Positions 30,204 through 35,000 of a stretch of 35,000 nt of DNA are shown piece after piece. The notes below the pieces were generated by a model, which worked only from the letters and a program-made list of their open reading frames with translations, was not told where the DNA came from and did no database searches. Source of the DNA: Dictyostelium firmibasis (lineage: Eukaryota; Evosea; Eumycetozoa; Dictyosteliales; Dictyosteliaceae). Every line of letters starts with the position of its first letter. The first letter of the stretch is position 1. The position numbers and the translations under genes were made by a program. The stretch is from positions 3,207,501-3,242,500 of the forward strand of contig CM069766.1 of NCBI GenBank assembly GCA_036169595.1, given 5' to 3'.

Positions 30204-30296
30204 GATGTAGATTCCAAATTTAATTCAACATCTAAAAAGAACCATGTTGTTTTAATTTCAACTCTTCAAAATAATAATTTTTCCCCACAATTATAG
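30204..30296 (+). other. Orphan exon-like fragment downstream of the Fic gene
   Basis: After an acceptor-like CGATTTTTAG there are 30 codons of ordinary coding composition (SKKNHVVLISTLQNNNFSPQ) ending in TAG. No donor in the Fic frame before its stop at 30086 is in phase with it, so it is not simply the last exon. It may be a relic of a paralog or former 3' exon. The rest of 30087-30375 is the 3' flank of two convergent genes. Confidence 0.3.
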
Positions 30297-30375
30297 TTTA
30301 TTTAAGGAACAGAGAAATAATATTATAATAAAAATTTTTTAATAGATAATAAATAAGTATAGTTTGGATATCAAT

Positions 30376-31952
<1,577 letters not shown>

Positions 31953-32901
31953 TCTAAACTAAAAAATATATTAAAAAAAAAAAAAAAGTTAATATTATTC
32001 AAAGATATAAGGGGGGAAAAAAGAAATAATTTACCTATTACTTTTATCCTTTCAAAATATTTGTTAGATTGCTTGAAAAAAATAATAAAAAAAAAAAAAA
32101 TTTCATGATTAAAAAGCTTTGCCACTGTTGAGGCTAATGCTTTGGTTTATTTTATAACCTCTTTGTGATTGATTAGATAATTATTCAACCAATCATACCT
32201 TTTATTTTTTATTTTTTTATTTTTTTATTTTTTTTTTTTGAAAAAAAAAAAATATTAATATAAATAGTTTTCAACTATTTAAAAAAAAAAGTTGGTTAAA
32301 AAAAAGAAAATAAAAATATAAAAAAAAATTAAAAAAAAAAAGAAATTCACTTTAAATGGGAAGCCTTTTTAAACCCAAAGGGTTAATAAAGGTTTTTTTT
32401 TAAAAAAAATAAAAAATAATAAAAAAAATAAAATAAATTAAATAAAACTATAACTATTAATGGGAGTTTTTTTTTTTTAAAAATAAAATTAATAATTCTT
32501 TTTTTTTTTATTGACTTTATAAAAGAGATATGAAGAGAAATGTTTGGAAAAATGATGAATTTCTGATGATTCCATTTAGAAAAAAATTTTACAGGTATTT
32601 ATCATTACACTTTTTTATATTATTATATATAAAATTTTTTTTTTTTTTTGTTTTTTTTTTTTTTTGTTGATGGCTACAATGTAAAAATTTAAATGGGGTC
32701 ATAAAGAAAATTATGAAAATATGGGTCGGAAGGGATGAAAATATTTGAAAAAAATTGTGATGGGGATTCTCTTAGTCACGCATTGACTATTACTACTATA
32801 TATCTATTACTACTATTACTACTTTTTTTGAAGAAAAGAAAATCATTACAATATTATTTTTAAAAAAAAAAAAATAACTATAAAATTACAATATTTTTTT
32901 T
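31953..32901. promoter_or_regulatory. Intergenic upstream of the endoglucanase gene
   Basis: A 949-bp spacer between two minus-strand genes. Beyond A/T runs it contains the imperfect hairpin 32364-32392 (CCTTTTTAAACCC-AAA-GGGTTAATAAAGG, 11 of 13 pairs) followed by T8, the inverted repeat TAGTCA-CGCAT-TGACTA at 32773-32789, and three copies of ATGGG(G) within 32692-32765. A TTTTTTAG just before the ATG at 31952 and a donor-like TAGGTAAAT near 32030 suggest a 5'-UTR intron (about 31959-32034); joining the upstream open frame gives an immediate stop, so that exon would be noncoding. Confidence 0.45.
32773..32789. promoter_or_regulatory. TAGTCA-N5-TGACTA inverted repeat
   Basis: A perfect 6-bp inverted repeat with a 5-bp spacer in the endoglucanase promoter region. 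The paired TGAC half-sites resemble dimeric bZIP or STAT-type sites; factor unknown. Confidence 0.35.
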
Positions 32902-32972
32902 TTAATTTTTCACAATACTATTATGAAATTTCAAAGATTGATAATCAGAAAAATTGGGTTTGTTATTATTAA

Positions 32973-33032
<60 letters not shown>

Positions 33033-34895
33033 CGACGTTATTATTATTAGTATTATTAGTATTACTATTATTATTACTATTACTAATGTTATTATTAAAA
33101 TTTGAAAAATCTGAATTATTTTGTTTGTCTGTTGGAATATGTTTTGAACTTGAGTTTAATTTAATTTGTGGAAATGATGGTAAAGAAGAGGCAGTAACAT
33201 TTAAACTAAATCCTCCTACTTGTTGTTTTGTTTTTTTGTTTGGTGATGGTACTATTGATGGTGGTGATGGAGGTGAGGTTAATTTATTTAATGATTGATT
33301 TAATTGGAAATTAAATGAAGTTAATGGTGGTGAAGATGAAGTTGTTGTGGTTGTGGTTGTGGTTGTAGTAGTTTGATGGTTATTATTCAATAAATTTACA
33401 GATTGTAAAGTTGGAGTGCTTGATGAAGAATTTATATTAATTGAAGTTAACATTGGTGAAATTGATGGTACAATATTATCAGATGACGTATTTAAATTGG
33501 TTGGTGATGATGATGATAGCATACCAAGACCTCCCATATTATTATTATTAGTATTAATATTACCTTCGTCAATTGTTAATGAAGAATCTTCATCCTCATC
33601 TTCATCAATTATATCTTCACCTTCGGCGAATAAATCATCATTATCATCACCCTTTCCGAATGGACCACCTCTCTTTACTTTGGCACGTTTATTTTGGAAC
33701 CAAATTTGAACTCTTCTGGATGACATACCCAATTGATTGGCCAATCTTACTCTAATTTGTTGGCTTGGCATTTTATCAGTCTCGAAAATTTGTTCTAAAA
33801 TGGCCAATTGCTCTGGGCTGGTTCTTTGTCTTTTCTTTTTGTTGGCAGCATTTAATGAACCCAAAAGATCACCAGTACTAGCACTTAGATCAACCATACC
33901 ATTAGCATTACCAACAACCCCATTTACGCTGGTATTTAAATCTCCGCCATATGGTACCAAGTTTGAACTATCTTTTAATTTAGTATTTAATACAGCTGGT
34001 GAACTTTCTGATAAATTTGGTACAGCAACACCATTTGATGAAAAATTTAATAAAATTTTTGCCAATAAATGAATTTCCCTTTTTTATTGGAAAAAAAAAA
34101 TTAAAAAAAAAAAAATTGATTAGAAAAATTTTTGATGATAAAAAAACATTTTTTTTTTTTTTCGATAATTAAAAAAACGAAAAAAAAAATTTTTGGTTGA
34201 CGAGAATTGAATTATTAAAAAAAAAAAGAATTAAAAATTAAAAACACATACTTTTCGTCTTTTGCTTCTTCATTTCCATTGACAGGATTTGGTTGAGGTT
34301 CTGAAAGTGACTCTTTATCTTCGTTTGCAATAAGACTTTCTCTTTGAGCTTTCATTGTATTTTTGACAATCTCATCCAATGAGGAAATTGCGGATTTCAT
34401 TGTAATCATTGTGCTATTACTTGGTGAAGCAGTAGAAATATTATTGTATCTATTTAAACTATTCATAATTGAGTTGTCTATATTTTTAATTTCTGAGTTT
34501 GTATTTACATTTGATGTTATTTTATTGTTATTGGTTGAGTTATTTTTATTGGTAACATTAAAAGTATTATTGGTAGTAGTTGTAGTGGTGGTAGTAGTAG
34601 TGGTAGTGGTAGTAGTGGCGGTAGTATCGTTGGAAACCAAAGTATTATTTACCTCATCAGTTTCAATCACCAACTCATTTGAATCTTCTTCCTCCTCTTC
34701 ATTTTCCTCTAAAATTGGAGAAATATTATTTGTATTTAATGTTGATGTGGTAGTGGTAATAGTATTTGTGATTGGTGTAGTTGGTGTTGTAGTTGGTGTG
34801 GTTGGTTGAGTCAATGGTTGATTTTCTTCAACAGCCATATCAACATCATTTTGTAATTTAAATGTTGGTATATTATTTGTTATTATTTCTTGCAT
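32902..34895 (-). CDS. Homeodomain transcription factor
   Basis: Exons 34252-34895 and 32902-34078, intron 34079-34251 (GTATGT ... AATAAAAAAG), 606 residues. The second exon has no ATG near its open-frame start. The join gives EEAKDEKEIHLLAKILLNFS in phase, so the acidic, Thr-rich first exon (ATG at 34893-34895) belongs to it. The homeodomain is residues about 295-354: it begins KKKRQRTSPEQLAILEQIFE, has no TALE insertion (60 residues), and the recognition helix reads RRVQIWFQNKRAKVK. An acidic block (DDNDDLFAEGEDIIDEDEDE) follows, then Ser/Thr/Pro-rich and Asn-rich regions. It should bind DNA in the nucleus; D. discoideum has about a dozen such hbx genes and I do not know which this is. The A-rich acceptor lowers confidence in the join, not in the domain. 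Confidence 0.88.
32973..33032. repeat. (TTA)n array coding Asn in the homeobox gene
   Basis: About 20 TTA units near the 3' end of the gene give an AAT-coded Asn tract close to the C-terminus. Confidence 0.93.
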
Positions 34896-34921
34896 TTTTT
34901 TGTTTAGTTATTATTATTAAT

Positions 34922-34957
<36 letters not shown>

Positions 34958-35000
34958 TATTATTAAAAAAAAAAATTTCGGTTTTTAATTTATTATAGTT
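34896..35000. other. 5' flank of the homeobox gene
   Basis: The last 105 bp contain a TTA patch, about 29 T at 34926-34956 and an A run. This is promoter-proximal DNA; nothing else is seen before the window ends. Confidence 0.4.

Overview
The window looks like nuclear DNA of the social amoeba Dictyostelium discoideum or a very close relative. Base composition is extremely A+T-rich. Intergenic DNA is mostly homopolymeric A or T. Introns are short (about 80-300 bp) and begin GTAAGT, GTATGT or GTAAAT. Asn (AAT), Gln (CAA), Ser and Thr tracts sit inside otherwise conserved proteins, and several genes match families familiar from this organism. I found no tRNA, rRNA, CRISPR array or recognisable transposon. 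All exon joins below come from reading splice sites and frame phase by eye.

Layout. 1-4060 (minus): the 5' two exons of a phospholipase B-like protein, then a ZC3HC1/Pml39-type nuclear basket protein. 4061-5241: a divergent promoter region holding a small structured island. 5242-9167 (plus): a short oxysterol-binding protein and a GDAP2 homolog (macro + CRAL-TRIO). 9396-13306 (minus): the ESCRT ATPase Vps4 and a divergent cytochrome P450. 13970-15137 (plus): a mitochondrial RsmH/METTL15-type rRNA methyltransferase. 15251-23414 (minus): a seven-helix TOM1/THH1-like protein, an ETFRF1/LYRM5-like LYR protein, a two-domain saposin-like protein and a ~1280-residue PH/beta-propeller protein with an SMP-like C-terminus. 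25785-28946 (plus): the MYRF-type membrane-tethered transcription factor MrfA. 29212-30086 (plus): a Fic-domain gene whose reading frame is interrupted. 30376-34895 (minus): a GH9 endoglucanase and a homeobox gene.

The genes do not form an operon or one pathway; this is an ordinary dense euchromatic stretch. Some themes recur: membrane lipid transfer and contact sites (OSBP, the SMP-like protein, CRAL-TRIO, saposin), endolysosomal function (phospholipase B, Vps4, saposin), mitochondrial housekeeping (METTL15-like, LYR protein), and developmental transcription with cell-wall remodelling (MrfA, homeobox protein, endoglucanase).

The items most worth a second look are the PH + propeller + SMP-like architecture, a perfect 19-bp hairpin at 17207-17257, a structured GC-enriched island near 4420-4490, a P450 with a degenerate I-helix and a large insert before the heme loop, the interrupted Fic gene with a possible relic exon downstream, and a subset of introns ending AAG instead of TAG.
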